Part shown: positions 54,099 through 63,545 of the stretch, one piece after another
Layout: each line of letters opens with the position of its first letter
How positions within the stretch are numbered: the stretch's first letter is position 1
Assembly: GCA_937991535.1 (NCBI GenBank)
Contig: CALKHN010000078.1
Location: forward strand, 1-64,000
DNA: 64,000 nucleotides
Direction: 5' to 3'
Origin: an uncultured Sphingobacteriales bacterium
GTDB taxonomy: Bacteria > Bacteroidota > Bacteroidia > Chitinophagales > Chitinophagaceae
Program-made: the position numbers and the translations under genes
Notes under the pieces: model-generated
Databases searched by the model: none
Told to the model about the DNA's origin: nothing
Seen by the model: only the letters and a program-made list of their open reading frames with translations

Positions 54099-54146
54099 TA
54101 CCATCTTACCATCTTACCATCTTACCATCTTACCATCTTACCATCT
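54099..54146. repeat. Perfect 8-bp tandem repeat (TACCATCT)6
   Basis: Six exact copies of TACCATCT, just after the gltD stop codon on the minus strand (complement AGATGGTA). Being exact, it is probably recent or actively slipping. Confidence 0.9.
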
Positions 54147-54161
54147 TACATCATCTCACCT

Positions 54162-55673
54162 CTATATCGCCAACGACACCAGCGAAGCATCCTTGGTTTC
54201 CAGAAGGGAACTGCCCATCAAAAACTCATCTACTTTACGGGCACATTCCCGTCCTTCGCTTATTGCCCATACCACCAGCGACTGTCCGCGGCGCATATCA
54301 CCCGCAGTAAATACCTTAGGTATATTGGTTTGATAAGCGCGCTCGGAAGCTTTTACATTCCCCCGTTCGTCATATTCCACTTCAATTTCATCGAGCAGGC
54401 CTTCGTGCTGGGGATGAACAAAACCCATTGCCAGCAGGCTGAGTTCGCAGGGAATTTCTCTTTCTGTGCCGGGCACTTCTACAAACCGTGAAGGTCTCTG
54501 ATCATCCGAAAATTTCCATTCCAGGTCAACTATTTTTAAAGCTCGCAGGTTGCCTTTGTCATCTCCAAGAAATTCCTTTGTAGCAATGGCCCATCGTCTT
54601 TCGGCGCCTTCTTCATGTGAAGAAGATGTTTTTAATATGAGGGGATAGGTGGGCCAGGGCATAAATGGTGTACGATCATCCGGGGGCTTGGGCATCAATT
54701 CAAATTGAGTAACGGACGCCGCGCCATGCCTGTTAGATGTGCCCACACAGTCGCTGCCTGTATCTCCGCCGCCAATAACCACCACATTTTTACCGGTAGC
54801 TTTTATTTCTTCTTTGAGGATATTACTTTCAATTAAAGCATTCGCCAACGGATCTTTCTTTGCATTCCGTTTGTTTTGCTGTTTTAAAAACTGCATGGCA
54901 AAATACACGCCTTTCAGATGATTACCGGGTATGGGCAGATCCCTTGGCATGGTAGAACCGCCGGCAAGTACAATAGCCTGGTATTCGCGCAGCAGATCAT
55001 TGATGCTTACGTTTAGGCCAACATTGGCATTGTATCTGAACTCAACGCCTTCCTGTTGCATCATTTCAATACGGCGGTCAACTACCCATTTCTCCAATTT
55101 AAAATCGGGTATACCATACCGCAATAGGCCACCGGCGGCATCGTCTCTTTCAAAAACAGTAACCAAATGACCCGCATAATTCAATTGCGCGGCTGCTGCC
55201 ATACCCGCAGGACCGGAGCCAATGACCGCTATTTTTTTCCCGGTACGAATGTTAGGTTTGCGTGGCTGCACAAAACCTTTTTCAAATGCAATTTCAATAA
55301 TATGTCTTTCGATTTCTTCAATCGTAACTGCAGGCTGGTTAATGCCCAATACACATGCGCTTTCACAGGGCGCAGGGCAGATGCGCCCTGTAAACTCAGG
55401 AAAATTATTGGTAGATGTAAGAATATCGTATGCCTCGCGCCAGCTTTTGCGGTATACCGCATCATTAAACTCGGGAATAAGATTACCCAAAGGACAGCCG
55501 TTGTGACTGTGGCAAAAAGGCACTCCGCAATTCATGCAGCGTGAAGCCTGGTTTACCAGTTTTTGCTCAGGAAAGCGATCAATAAACTCATTGTAGTTTT
55601 TCAACCGTTCTGCAACTGGTTTTTTTCGCGGCAGTTCACGTGTAAATTCTTTAAATCCTGTTGGCTTACCCAT
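54162..55673 (-). CDS. gltD: Glutamate synthase small subunit
   Basis: 503 residues. The N-terminal cysteines for two [4Fe-4S] clusters are in ASRCMNCGVPFCHSHNGCP and CPAPCESACVLG. Then come the FAD loop IAVIGSGPAGMAAAAQL and the NADPH loop VVVIGGGDTGSDCVG. It feeds electrons from NADPH to the large subunit GltB, encoded just upstream (56-bp gap). Length is that of the standard beta subunit. Confidence 0.96.
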   Translation of the reverse strand: MGKPTGFKEFTRELPRKKPVAERLKNYNEFIDRFPEQKLVNQASRCMNCGVPFCHSHNGCPLGNLIPEFNDAVYRKSWREAYDILTSTNNFPEFTGRICPAPCESACVLGINQPAVTIEEIERHIIEIAFEKGFVQPRKPNIRTGKKIAVIGSGPAGMAAAAQLNYAGHLVTVFERDDAAGGLLRYGIPDFKLEKWVVDRRIEMMQQEGVEFRYNANVGLNVSINDLLREYQAIVLAGGSTMPRDLPIPGNHLKGVYFAMQFLKQQNKRNAKKDPLANALIESNILKEEIKATGKNVVVIGGGDTGSDCVGTSNRHGAASVTQFELMPKPPDDRTPFMPWPTYPLILKTSSSHEEGAERRWAIATKEFLGDDKGNLRALKIVDLEWKFSDDQRPSRFVEVPGTEREIPCELSLLAMGFVHPQHEGLLDEIEVEYDERGNVKASERAYQTNIPKVFTAGDMRRGQSLVVWAISEGRECARKVDEFLMGSSLLETKDASLVSLAI

Positions 55674-55729
55674 TGTTCTGATTACTGCATTATGAGATTA
55701 ACAATATTTGTTTTCTGTTCTGAAGCCAG

Positions 55730-58700
55730 TTATCTTTTTTCAACCGTAACTTTTGCTCTTTGAACCGCGTTTTTATAGTCTTTGGGATATACTTTTACAA
55801 AATTCTTTAACTGGTTGTCAAAATCATCGAGTATAAATTTGGCAACCGCACTTCCGGTAAAAGCGTAATGCCTGGTTATCATGTCGTACAACTCTTCCGA
55901 TTCGCCATTGATCACAGGATCCAGGTCAATCATTTCCGGATTGCAATTTTCTGAAAACTGGCCTTTAACATCATACACATATGCGATACCACCGCTCATT
56001 CCAGCGGCAAAGTTTCTGCCGGTATCTCCCAATATTACTACACGGCCTCCCGTCATATATTCGCAACCATGATCGCCTACTCCCTCTACTACGGTATTAG
56101 CGCCGGAATTTCTCACGCAAAAGCGTTCACCTGCTTTACCTCTTATAAATGCTTCACCCGATGTAGCGCCGTAAAAAGCCACATTGCCAATAATAATATT
56201 TTCTTCAGGAACAAAGCCTGCTTCCTTTGACGGATATATGATAAGCCTGGCGCCACTCAGTCCTTTCCCAAAATAGTCATTGGCATCGCCTTCCAGTTCG
56301 AACGTAACACCCTTTGTATTGAATGCGCCGAAGCTTTGTCCGGCTGTACCTGAAAATTTAAAATGAATCGTATCATCAGGTAACCCGGCCGCCCTGTAGC
56401 GTTTTGTAATTTCGTTGGAGAGAATAGTACCTGCAGTGCGGTCAATATTGCGGATACTGAATTCGGCGTATACCCTTTCCTGTTGTTCCAGCGCCGGACT
56501 GGCTTTTTCGAGCAACTGCCAGTCTAACACTCCTGCCAGTCCGTGATCCTGTTCTTCCTGATGATATAAGCCCGTGCATTCTGCAGCGGGTTCTTTATAC
56601 AGTATGGGCGACAGGTCAAGCTTTTTGTACTTCCAGTGATTAATCCCTTCCCTTCTTTCCAAACAATCTACCTGTCCCACCATTTCGTTGATTGTTCTAA
56701 AGCCCAGTTCAGCCATGAGTTCCCTCAAATCCTGGGTAATAAATTTAAAAAAGTTTACCACGTGATCGGCATTGCCGGTAAACCGTTTGCGCAATTCGGG
56801 ATCCTGCGTTGCCACACCCACAGGGCAGGTATTGAGATGGCATTTGCGCATCATAATGCAGCCCTCTACTATCAGTGCGGCCGTAGCCACGCCCCATTCT
56901 TCTGCACCAAGCAATGTAGCTATTGCTATATCACGTGCTGTTTTCATTTGACCGTCGGCCTGTAAAACCACGCGGCTCCTGAGACGATTTTTTACCAGTG
57001 TTTGATGACTTTCCGCCAACCCCAGTTCCCAGGGCAAACCTGCGTGCTTGATGGAACTTACCGGTGATGCTCCCGTTCCCCCGTCAAACCCGGCAATAAG
57101 AATTACATCGGCTTTTGCCTTTGCAACGCCTGCAGCGATTGTTCCAACACCGGCTTTAGATACCAGTTTCACATTGATGCGGGCTGCACGGTTAGCGTTC
57201 TTCAGGTCGTATATCAATTGAGCGAGATCCTCAATAGAATAAATATCATGATGGGGCGGAGGAGAGATCAACCCTACACCGGGTGTAGAATGACGCACCT
57301 TTCCAATCCAGTCGTCTACTTTATGACCCGGCAACTGTCCGCCTTCTCCGGGTTTTGCCCCCTGCGCCATTTTAATCTGCAACTCATCTGCTTCGGTAAG
57401 ATATAAGCTGGTAACTCCAAAGCGGGCAGAAGCTACCTGCTTGATTGCAGAACGCATGGAATCACCATTCGGTAATTTTTCATATCTTCTTTCATCCTCT
57501 CCTCCCTCCCCGGTATTGCTTTTACCACCCAGCCGGTTCATTGCTATGGCCAGGGTAGTGTGTGCTTCCCAGGAAATAGATCCGAAAGACATAGCGCCGG
57601 TAGCGAAACGTTTGTAAATATTTTCAGCCGGCTCTACTTCATCAATTGATATGGAAGGGCGGTTGCGTTTAAACCTGAACAAGCTGCGCAACGTACAAGC
57701 CTTTTCACCCTGGTCGTTTACTACCTTACTGTATTTTTTAAACGTGTTGTAATCATTCATGCGTGTTGAATGCTGCAACAGGTGAATGGTTTGAGGATTG
57801 AACAGATGCACCTCACCCTTGCGCTTCCACTGGTATATACCGCCTACGGATAAACGATCAACAGGAATATTTTTAAGATTGAAGGCAAGAGAATGCTTTG
57901 CAAGCGCTTCTTTCGCAATTTCATCTAATCCCATGCCCGCAACACGGCTTACCGCACCTGTGAAATATTTGTTTACCACGTCCTGGTTCAATCCCAATAT
58001 TTCGAATATTTGAGCGCCCTGGTACGACTGGAGTGTGGAAATACCCATCTTAGAGAACACTTTCAATAGTCCATCGCATACGGCTTTCACATAATTTTTA
58101 CGCAACACATCCCATTCCTGGTCTGTTTCCCATTTCCCGGTGGACTTCATGGTACGGATGGTTGCCAGTGCCAGGTATGGATTGATAGCAGTTGCGCCAA
58201 ATCCTATCAAACAGGCAAAATGATGTACTTCCCATACATCGCCGGCTTCTACTACAATACCCACCTGACCACGGTATCCTTTGCGGATAAGGTGATGGTG
58301 TACGGCAGAAACACAGAGCAGGGATGGTATGGCAGCATGGTCCGAATCTATTGCCCTGTCTGAAAGGATAAGCACTTCAAATCCATCTTCCACTGCATCT
58401 ACGGCATACCGGCAAATACGGTCTAATGCGGCTTTCAGTGATCCGGGCTTGCCATCCGCCCTAAAATAACATTGTATGGTTTTGGCCTGGAAGATGCCGG
58501 TGTCTATACTTCGCAATTTTTCAAGTTCGGTGCTGGTAAGTATGGGTTGCTTAAGGGCAACCGCATGACAATGATGAGGCTCCTCTACCAACAGGTTTCC
58601 ATTATTGCCTACATAAGAGGCAAGGCTCATCACCAGGCGTTCGCGTATAGGATCAATAGGAGGATTGGTTACCTGGGCAAACAATTGTTTGAAATAACTG

Positions 58701-60241
58701 CTGAGGTGCTGGGGCTGATCCGACAGGATAGCCAATGGAATATCAGTTCCCATTGATCCAACCGGCTCCTTGCCGTCAATAGCCATCGGTTTAACGAGGG
58801 TATCTATATCTTCCGTACTGTAACCAAATGCTTTCTGGTATTTAAAAACAGATTCTTCAGACAGGTGTGTGAAAGTTACGCGGGGCGGAGCCAATTCTTC
58901 CAGCCGGATCTTATACTGATTCAGCCAGTCGCTGTAAGGCTTTTGCGAGCAGATATCGTGCTTTAATTCTTCATCGCTGATGATCCGTCCCTGCTCCATA
59001 TCCACTACAAACATTTTTCCCGGTTGCAACCTGCCATAACTTTTTACAATACGCGGATCTACGGGTAAAGCCCCTGTTTCGGATGCCATGATCACCCGGT
59101 CGTCGTGTGTTACACAAAAGCGGGAAGGGCGCAGCCCGTTCCTGTCTAATGTAGCGCCGATGATCTTTCCGTCTGTAAATGAAATAGAAGCAGGGCCATC
59201 CCAGGGCTCCATAACGGCCGCGTGATATTCGTAAAATGCCTTTTTTACAGGATCCATCTTATCGTTATCATCCCATGCTTCGGGGATAAGCATCATCATT
59301 ACATGAGGCAAAGAGCGGCCCGACAACGTAAGCAATTCCACCATATTATCTAAGCAGGCCGAATCGGACTGCCCGTTTGTTACAATGGGTAGCAGCATAT
59401 CCATTTCTTCCTCACTGAAATATGGAGAAGAAAGTCCGTTTTCACTGGTTTTTAACCAGTTTAAATTACCCTGCAAGGTATTGATCTCACCATTATGCGC
59501 TATAAAGCGAAAGGGCTGAGCCAGTTTCCAGGAAGGAAATGTATTGGTTGCAAAACGGGAGTGTATTAAGCTAAAAGCAGTTACTACCCGCTTATTGCTG
59601 AGGTCGCAAAAATAAGTGCGTACCTGTGTACTGGTTAACTGTCCTTTATAAGTAACTGTTTTATAAGAGAGAGAAGCGATATAAAATCCAATGCTGTCTT
59701 TCTTTACCGTATTATTAATGGTATGGGTAGCGTAATTGCGCAATATGAACAGCTTCCTTTCAAAGTCTTCGGAATTTTGAATGTGATCGGGGCACGCTAT
59801 AAATACCTGCTCAATTTCCGGCTCAACAGAAAGAGCGGTTTGACCAATATCGGTTATATTTACCGGCACTCTGCGGTAGGTAAGTATTTCCAACCCCAGT
59901 TTTTCGGCAGCCCTTGCAAATATTTCGCGGCATTCTTCCCGCATTCTTACCTCTTTAGGAAAGAAAATTACGCCAACGCCATAGCGGCCAAAAGCGGGTA
60001 AATGCACACCTAATTTTACACATTCAGCGAAAAAAAACTCATGTGGAACCTGTATCATGATACCTGCGCCATCACCGGTGTTGTTTTCACAACCGCAGGC
60101 GCCCCGATGCTCCATGTTTTCAAGAAGAGTAAGTGCGTCAGATACAATCTGGTGAGATTTATTGCCTTTAATATTAGCCACAAACCCTACACCACATGCA
60201 TCGTGCTCAAATTCCGTCCTATACAAACCATTACTAACCAT
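55730..60241 (-). CDS. gltB: Glutamate synthase large subunit
   Basis: 1503 residues, full length. The glutaminase nucleophile is C16 (DACGVGFVA), so a 15-residue propeptide must be removed. The synthase domain has the FMN and [3Fe-4S] parts, e.g. GEGGEDERRYEKL, AGFDGGTGASP and MMRKCHLNTCPVGVATQDP. The C-terminal beta helix has GFVPEENIIIGNVAFYGATSG. It makes two glutamates from glutamine and 2-oxoglutarate. Operon gltB-gltD, probably the main ammonium assimilation route together with glutamine synthetase elsewhere. Confidence 0.97.
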   Translation of the reverse strand: MVSNGLYRTEFEHDACGVGFVANIKGNKSHQIVSDALTLLENMEHRGACGCENNTGDGAGIMIQVPHEFFFAECVKLGVHLPAFGRYGVGVIFFPKEVRMREECREIFARAAEKLGLEILTYRRVPVNITDIGQTALSVEPEIEQVFIACPDHIQNSEDFERKLFILRNYATHTINNTVKKDSIGFYIASLSYKTVTYKGQLTSTQVRTYFCDLSNKRVVTAFSLIHSRFATNTFPSWKLAQPFRFIAHNGEINTLQGNLNWLKTSENGLSSPYFSEEEMDMLLPIVTNGQSDSACLDNMVELLTLSGRSLPHVMMMLIPEAWDDNDKMDPVKKAFYEYHAAVMEPWDGPASISFTDGKIIGATLDRNGLRPSRFCVTHDDRVIMASETGALPVDPRIVKSYGRLQPGKMFVVDMEQGRIISDEELKHDICSQKPYSDWLNQYKIRLEELAPPRVTFTHLSEESVFKYQKAFGYSTEDIDTLVKPMAIDGKEPVGSMGTDIPLAILSDQPQHLSSYFKQLFAQVTNPPIDPIRERLVMSLASYVGNNGNLLVEEPHHCHAVALKQPILTSTELEKLRSIDTGIFQAKTIQCYFRADGKPGSLKAALDRICRYAVDAVEDGFEVLILSDRAIDSDHAAIPSLLCVSAVHHHLIRKGYRGQVGIVVEAGDVWEVHHFACLIGFGATAINPYLALATIRTMKSTGKWETDQEWDVLRKNYVKAVCDGLLKVFSKMGISTLQSYQGAQIFEILGLNQDVVNKYFTGAVSRVAGMGLDEIAKEALAKHSLAFNLKNIPVDRLSVGGIYQWKRKGEVHLFNPQTIHLLQHSTRMNDYNTFKKYSKVVNDQGEKACTLRSLFRFKRNRPSISIDEVEPAENIYKRFATGAMSFGSISWEAHTTLAIAMNRLGGKSNTGEGGEDERRYEKLPNGDSMRSAIKQVASARFGVTSLYLTEADELQIKMAQGAKPGEGGQLPGHKVDDWIGKVRHSTPGVGLISPPPHHDIYSIEDLAQLIYDLKNANRAARINVKLVSKAGVGTIAAGVAKAKADVILIAGFDGGTGASPVSSIKHAGLPWELGLAESHQTLVKNRLRSRVVLQADGQMKTARDIAIATLLGAEEWGVATAALIVEGCIMMRKCHLNTCPVGVATQDPELRKRFTGNADHVVNFFKFITQDLRELMAELGFRTINEMVGQVDCLERREGINHWKYKKLDLSPILYKEPAAECTGLYHQEEQDHGLAGVLDWQLLEKASPALEQQERVYAEFSIRNIDRTAGTILSNEITKRYRAAGLPDDTIHFKFSGTAGQSFGAFNTKGVTFELEGDANDYFGKGLSGARLIIYPSKEAGFVPEENIIIGNVAFYGATSGEAFIRGKAGERFCVRNSGANTVVEGVGDHGCEYMTGGRVVILGDTGRNFAAGMSGGIAYVYDVKGQFSENCNPEMIDLDPVINGESEELYDMITRHYAFTGSAVAKFILDDFDNQLKNFVKVYPKDYKNAVQRAKVTVEKR

Positions 60242-60388
60242 AGACGTGGAATTATTAATAAAAAATCAAAAAAAAAAGAGAATTATTAAATATTATTTAA
60301 TTATATGGCAGGCAAGAACCTAAAAGTACTAAAAAAACATGACAAATCAATTTTTTGTCTAAAAATTGCTAACAAGTGTTACTATCTT

Positions 60389-61687
60389 TTATATGAGATA
60401 GCCAAATAGCTTATCATCGCTATTGATCTCGGAGAAGTTGATCTGGGAATCTTTCATGTTTTGAATAAGCTTATGATAATCATTTTTATCCTGCAGTTCA
60501 ATACCTACCAGGGCAGGCCCGGCTTCCTTATTGGTTTTCTGCATATATTCAAAACGGGTAATGTCATCGGTTGGGCCCAATACATTATTCACAAATTCCT
60601 TTAACGCGCCGGGGCGTTGGGCAAAACTGATTAAAAAGTAATGTTTCAGTCCTTCATACTGGAGCGACCGCTCCTTTATTTCCGGCATGCGGTCAATATC
60701 GTTATTACCGCCACTTACAATACAAACCACTTTTTTCCCCCTGATTTCAGCAGAGGCCTGGTCCAGGGCTGCGATAGACAAAGCGCCTGCGGGTTCTGCT
60801 ACTATAGCGTCTTTGTTGTAAAGTCTTAATATGCTGGTACATATTCGGCCTTCTGCTACCAACTGCACATCATCTAAAACTTCCTTACATATTTCAAAGG
60901 TAATATCACCTGCGCGTTTTACGGCAGCCCCGTCTACAAAGCGGTCAATATATTCTAACGTCACAGGATGTCCGGCCTGTAAGGCAGCTTTCATTGAAGG
61001 AGCGCCTTCGGGTTCAACTCCAATAATTTTTGTGTGCGCACTGTGTGCTTTAAAATAAGCGCCAACACCGGCAGCCAATCCGCCACCGCCTACGGGAACA
61101 AAAACGTAGTCAATATTATCCTGGTCTTCCAGTATTTCCATTGCCACAGTTCCCTGTCCTTCAATAATGCTGTAATCGTCGAATGGAGGAATAAATACCA
61201 TATTGTTGGCCTGGGTATACGCTTTGGCTGCAATAGCACAATCATCGAAAGTATCCCCTACATGTTTAATTTCAATCTTATCCTCTCCAAACATTTTTGT
61301 CTGGCTGATCTTTTGTTTTGGTGTGATCACGGGCATAAATACCACGCCTCTGATATCGAGTTTTTTACAACTGTATGCAAAACCCTGAGCATGGTTTCCG
61401 GCACTGGCGCACACCACTCCCCGCTGCTGCTGATCTTTACCAAGACTGCATATCATATTGTATGCACCTCTTAATTTATAGGAGCGCACTACCTGGAGGT
61501 CTTCCCTTTTCAGATATACATCACAATCGTACTTACGCGACAAATTGTGATTGTACATCAAAGGTGTGTGAGTGGCTATTCCCTTTAACCTTTTTGCTGC
61601 CTCATAAAAATTAAGCCTCCCTGACCATGCAGGAAGGCTATCGGTTATTTGAGTATTTTTTTCTGCCCCGTTTGTCTTATCCTCCAT
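60389..61687 (-). CDS. ilvA: Threonine ammonia-lyase (threonine dehydratase)
   Basis: 432 residues. PLP Lys in VVRSYKLRGAYN, the substrate loop VCASAGNHAQG and the PLP-phosphate glycine loop VPVGGGGLAAGVG are all present. The C-terminal 90 residues form a single ACT-like regulatory domain (FLISFAQRPGALKEFVNNVLG), as in the short biosynthetic type. It converts threonine to 2-oxobutanoate, the first step to isoleucine. Last of the minus-strand ilv genes in the window; starts 23 bases after the ilvC stop. Confidence 0.95.
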   Translation of the reverse strand: MEDKTNGAEKNTQITDSLPAWSGRLNFYEAAKRLKGIATHTPLMYNHNLSRKYDCDVYLKREDLQVVRSYKLRGAYNMICSLGKDQQQRGVVCASAGNHAQGFAYSCKKLDIRGVVFMPVITPKQKISQTKMFGEDKIEIKHVGDTFDDCAIAAKAYTQANNMVFIPPFDDYSIIEGQGTVAMEILEDQDNIDYVFVPVGGGGLAAGVGAYFKAHSAHTKIIGVEPEGAPSMKAALQAGHPVTLEYIDRFVDGAAVKRAGDITFEICKEVLDDVQLVAEGRICTSILRLYNKDAIVAEPAGALSIAALDQASAEIRGKKVVCIVSGGNNDIDRMPEIKERSLQYEGLKHYFLISFAQRPGALKEFVNNVLGPTDDITRFEYMQKTNKEAGPALVGIELQDKNDYHKLIQNMKDSQINFSEINSDDKLFGYLI

Positions 61688-61710
61688 ACTCGTTTGTTGT
61701 ACATTATAAA

Positions 61711-62760
61711 TTATTTCTGATTTTCAGGTCTCAGGCTTCTTACCGTTTTACCTGCCTGCCATAATTCACTGTCCCTTAATTCCTTTAATTCTACTTCCAA
61801 TTTTTCACGATAATCGGGTTTGCTGTTGCTATCAATGGAGCGCTGGGATTCTTTTCCGCTGGCCACACTTTCATACAGTTCTTTAAACACAGGCGCCGTT
61901 GCATCGCGGAATTTTTTCCACCAGTCTAAGGCGCCGCGTTGTGCAGTAGTAGAGCAGTTGGCATACATCCAGTCCATCCCGTTTTCGGCAACCAATGGCA
62001 TAAGCGATTGGGTAAGTTCCTCAACCGTTTCATTGAATGCTTCGGACGGGGTATGACCGTTATCACGCAGCACCTGGTATTGTGCTGCGAAAATACCTTG
62101 TATAGCACCCATTAAAGTACCGCGTTCACCTGTAAGGTCACTGTATACTTCTTTTTTAAAATCTGTTTCAAATAAATAACCGCTGCCTACTGCAATACCC
62201 AGGGCTACTACCCTTTCTTTTGCTTTACCTGTAGCATCCTGGAAGATAGCGTAGCTGCTGTTTAAACCACGGCCCTGCAAAAACATGCGGCGCAGGGAAG
62301 TGCCTGATCCTTTAGGAGCTACTAAAAACACATCCACGTCTTTAGGTGGTATAATTCCTGTTTGCCCGTTGAACGTAATGCCAAAACCATGAGAAAAATA
62401 TAAAGCCTTGCCGGGCGTAAGATGCTTCTTTACCGTTGGCCACAACTCAATCTGTGCGGCATCACTTAGCAGGTAGCAAATAATGGTACCGCGCTGTAAC
62501 GCTTCTTCAATTTCGAACAAAGTTTCGCCAGGCACAAAACCATCCTTTACCGCTTTATCCCATGTTTTTGAATTTTTGCGCTGACCAACGATCACATTAA
62601 TGCCATTGTCGCGCTGGTTTAAAGCCTGTCCCGGACCCTGAACACCATAACCAATTACGGCGACTGTTTCATTTTTTAATACTTCCTGGGCCTTGCTCAG
62701 TGGAAACTCTTCGCGCGTTACTACGTTTTCTTCCACACCGCCGAAATTTAATTTTGCCAT
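61711..62760 (-). CDS. ilvC: Ketol-acid reductoisomerase
   Basis: 349 residues from MAKLNFGGVEENVVTREEF; the longer frame starting at 62862 runs through an AATTTGAAAA repeat and would overlap ilvN, so it is rejected. NADPH loop VIGYGVQGPGQALNQRDNG, a Bacteroidota-type variant of the usual GxGxxG. The Mg-binding acidic cluster is in KEVYSDLTGERGTLMGA with EAFNETVEELTQSL. It converts acetolactate to 2,3-dihydroxyisovalerate. Lies between ilvN and ilvA. Confidence 0.95.
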   Translation of the reverse strand: MAKLNFGGVEENVVTREEFPLSKAQEVLKNETVAVIGYGVQGPGQALNQRDNGINVIVGQRKNSKTWDKAVKDGFVPGETLFEIEEALQRGTIICYLLSDAAQIELWPTVKKHLTPGKALYFSHGFGITFNGQTGIIPPKDVDVFLVAPKGSGTSLRRMFLQGRGLNSSYAIFQDATGKAKERVVALGIAVGSGYLFETDFKKEVYSDLTGERGTLMGAIQGIFAAQYQVLRDNGHTPSEAFNETVEELTQSLMPLVAENGMDWMYANCSTTAQRGALDWWKKFRDATAPVFKELYESVASGKESQRSIDSNSKPDYREKLEVELKELRDSELWQAGKTVRSLRPENQK

Positions 62761-62766
62761 CTTTTT

Positions 62767-62803
62767 AATTTGAAAATTTGATGATTTGAAAATTTGAAAA
62801 TTA
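62767..62803. repeat. AATTTGAAAA-type repeat in the ilvC leader
   Basis: Three to four imperfect units of AATTTGAAAATTTGATG directly upstream of the ilvC start on the minus strand. Similar AAATTTCAAAT words precede cysI (22513-22548). Confidence 0.55.
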
Positions 62804-62858
62804 TTGAATTGTGATCCTGCTGAAAGTTTTCCTTTAACTTTGTTTACCCAACGCTGAT

Positions 62859-63446
62859 TCACATACTGAACACCTCATCCTGCCTGTCTAAAAACTCATT
62901 CTCCACTATTTCATCGCCGGGCTTCTCCTCTTCAAACTCCCTGAGTTTTTCATAAAAACCGTTGCTCTCATTGATAATCGCCACCCTTGCGCTGCGCACA
63001 AATTCTATTAGTCCGAGGGGGCCGAGCACCTCTATGAGATTATTGATTTCTTCGCGATGACCCGAAGTTTCAAAAACAGTATAATCTTTCCTGATCACTA
63101 CTGCTCTTGCGCCATATTTACGCAACAGTCTTTCCACTTTTACATCCTCAATTACTTTATCGGTAGATACCTTATACAAAGCCAGTTCCTGCCACACAAT
63201 TTCATCGTTGTTGTTATAGTAAGCTTTTAGTACTTCCACCTGTTTTTCAATCTGACGCACTAATTTTTTTACCACTTCTTCCACTTCATGGATCACAATG
63301 GTAAACCGGTGTATCCCCTCTACTTCGGAAGGTGAAGTATTTAAGCTTTCGATATTGATTTTACGTCTTGAAAACATAATGGCAATGCGGTTCAGCAAAC
63401 CAATATGATTTTCGGTGTAAACCGTAATGGTATATTCCTGTTTCAT
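62859..63446 (-). CDS. ilvN: Acetolactate synthase small (regulatory) subunit
   Basis: 195 residues. The N-terminal ACT domain is typical: EYTITVYTENHIGLLNRIAI, then INIESLNTSPSEVEGIHRFT. The C-terminal domain is also of the ACT-like fold (ARAVVIRKDYTVFETSGHRE). It binds the catalytic subunit and gives feedback control by valine. Lies downstream of ilvB, 99 bases away, and upstream of ilvC. Confidence 0.95.
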   Translation of the reverse strand: MKQEYTITVYTENHIGLLNRIAIMFSRRKINIESLNTSPSEVEGIHRFTIVIHEVEEVVKKLVRQIEKQVEVLKAYYNNNDEIVWQELALYKVSTDKVIEDVKVERLLRKYGARAVVIRKDYTVFETSGHREEINNLIEVLGPLGLIEFVRSARVAIINESNGFYEKLREFEEEKPGDEIVENEFLDRQDEVFSM

Positions 63447-63545
63447 ATATAACCTCCATCCCGCAACAGCGGGAAATTTAATTTTCAGTGATAAAATATT
63501 TACCGGATCCCCTTTCTCCTCTCACTTCCCATTTTTAACGTCTCT

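Noticed and set aside
54099..54146. Six exact repeats considered as a CRISPR
   Set aside because: Units are 8 bp with no spacers and no cas genes are present.
62761..62862. 34-residue N-terminal extension of IlvC
   Set aside because: Encoded by an AATTTGAAAA repeat and overlapping ilvN; the family start is MAKLNFGG at 62760.
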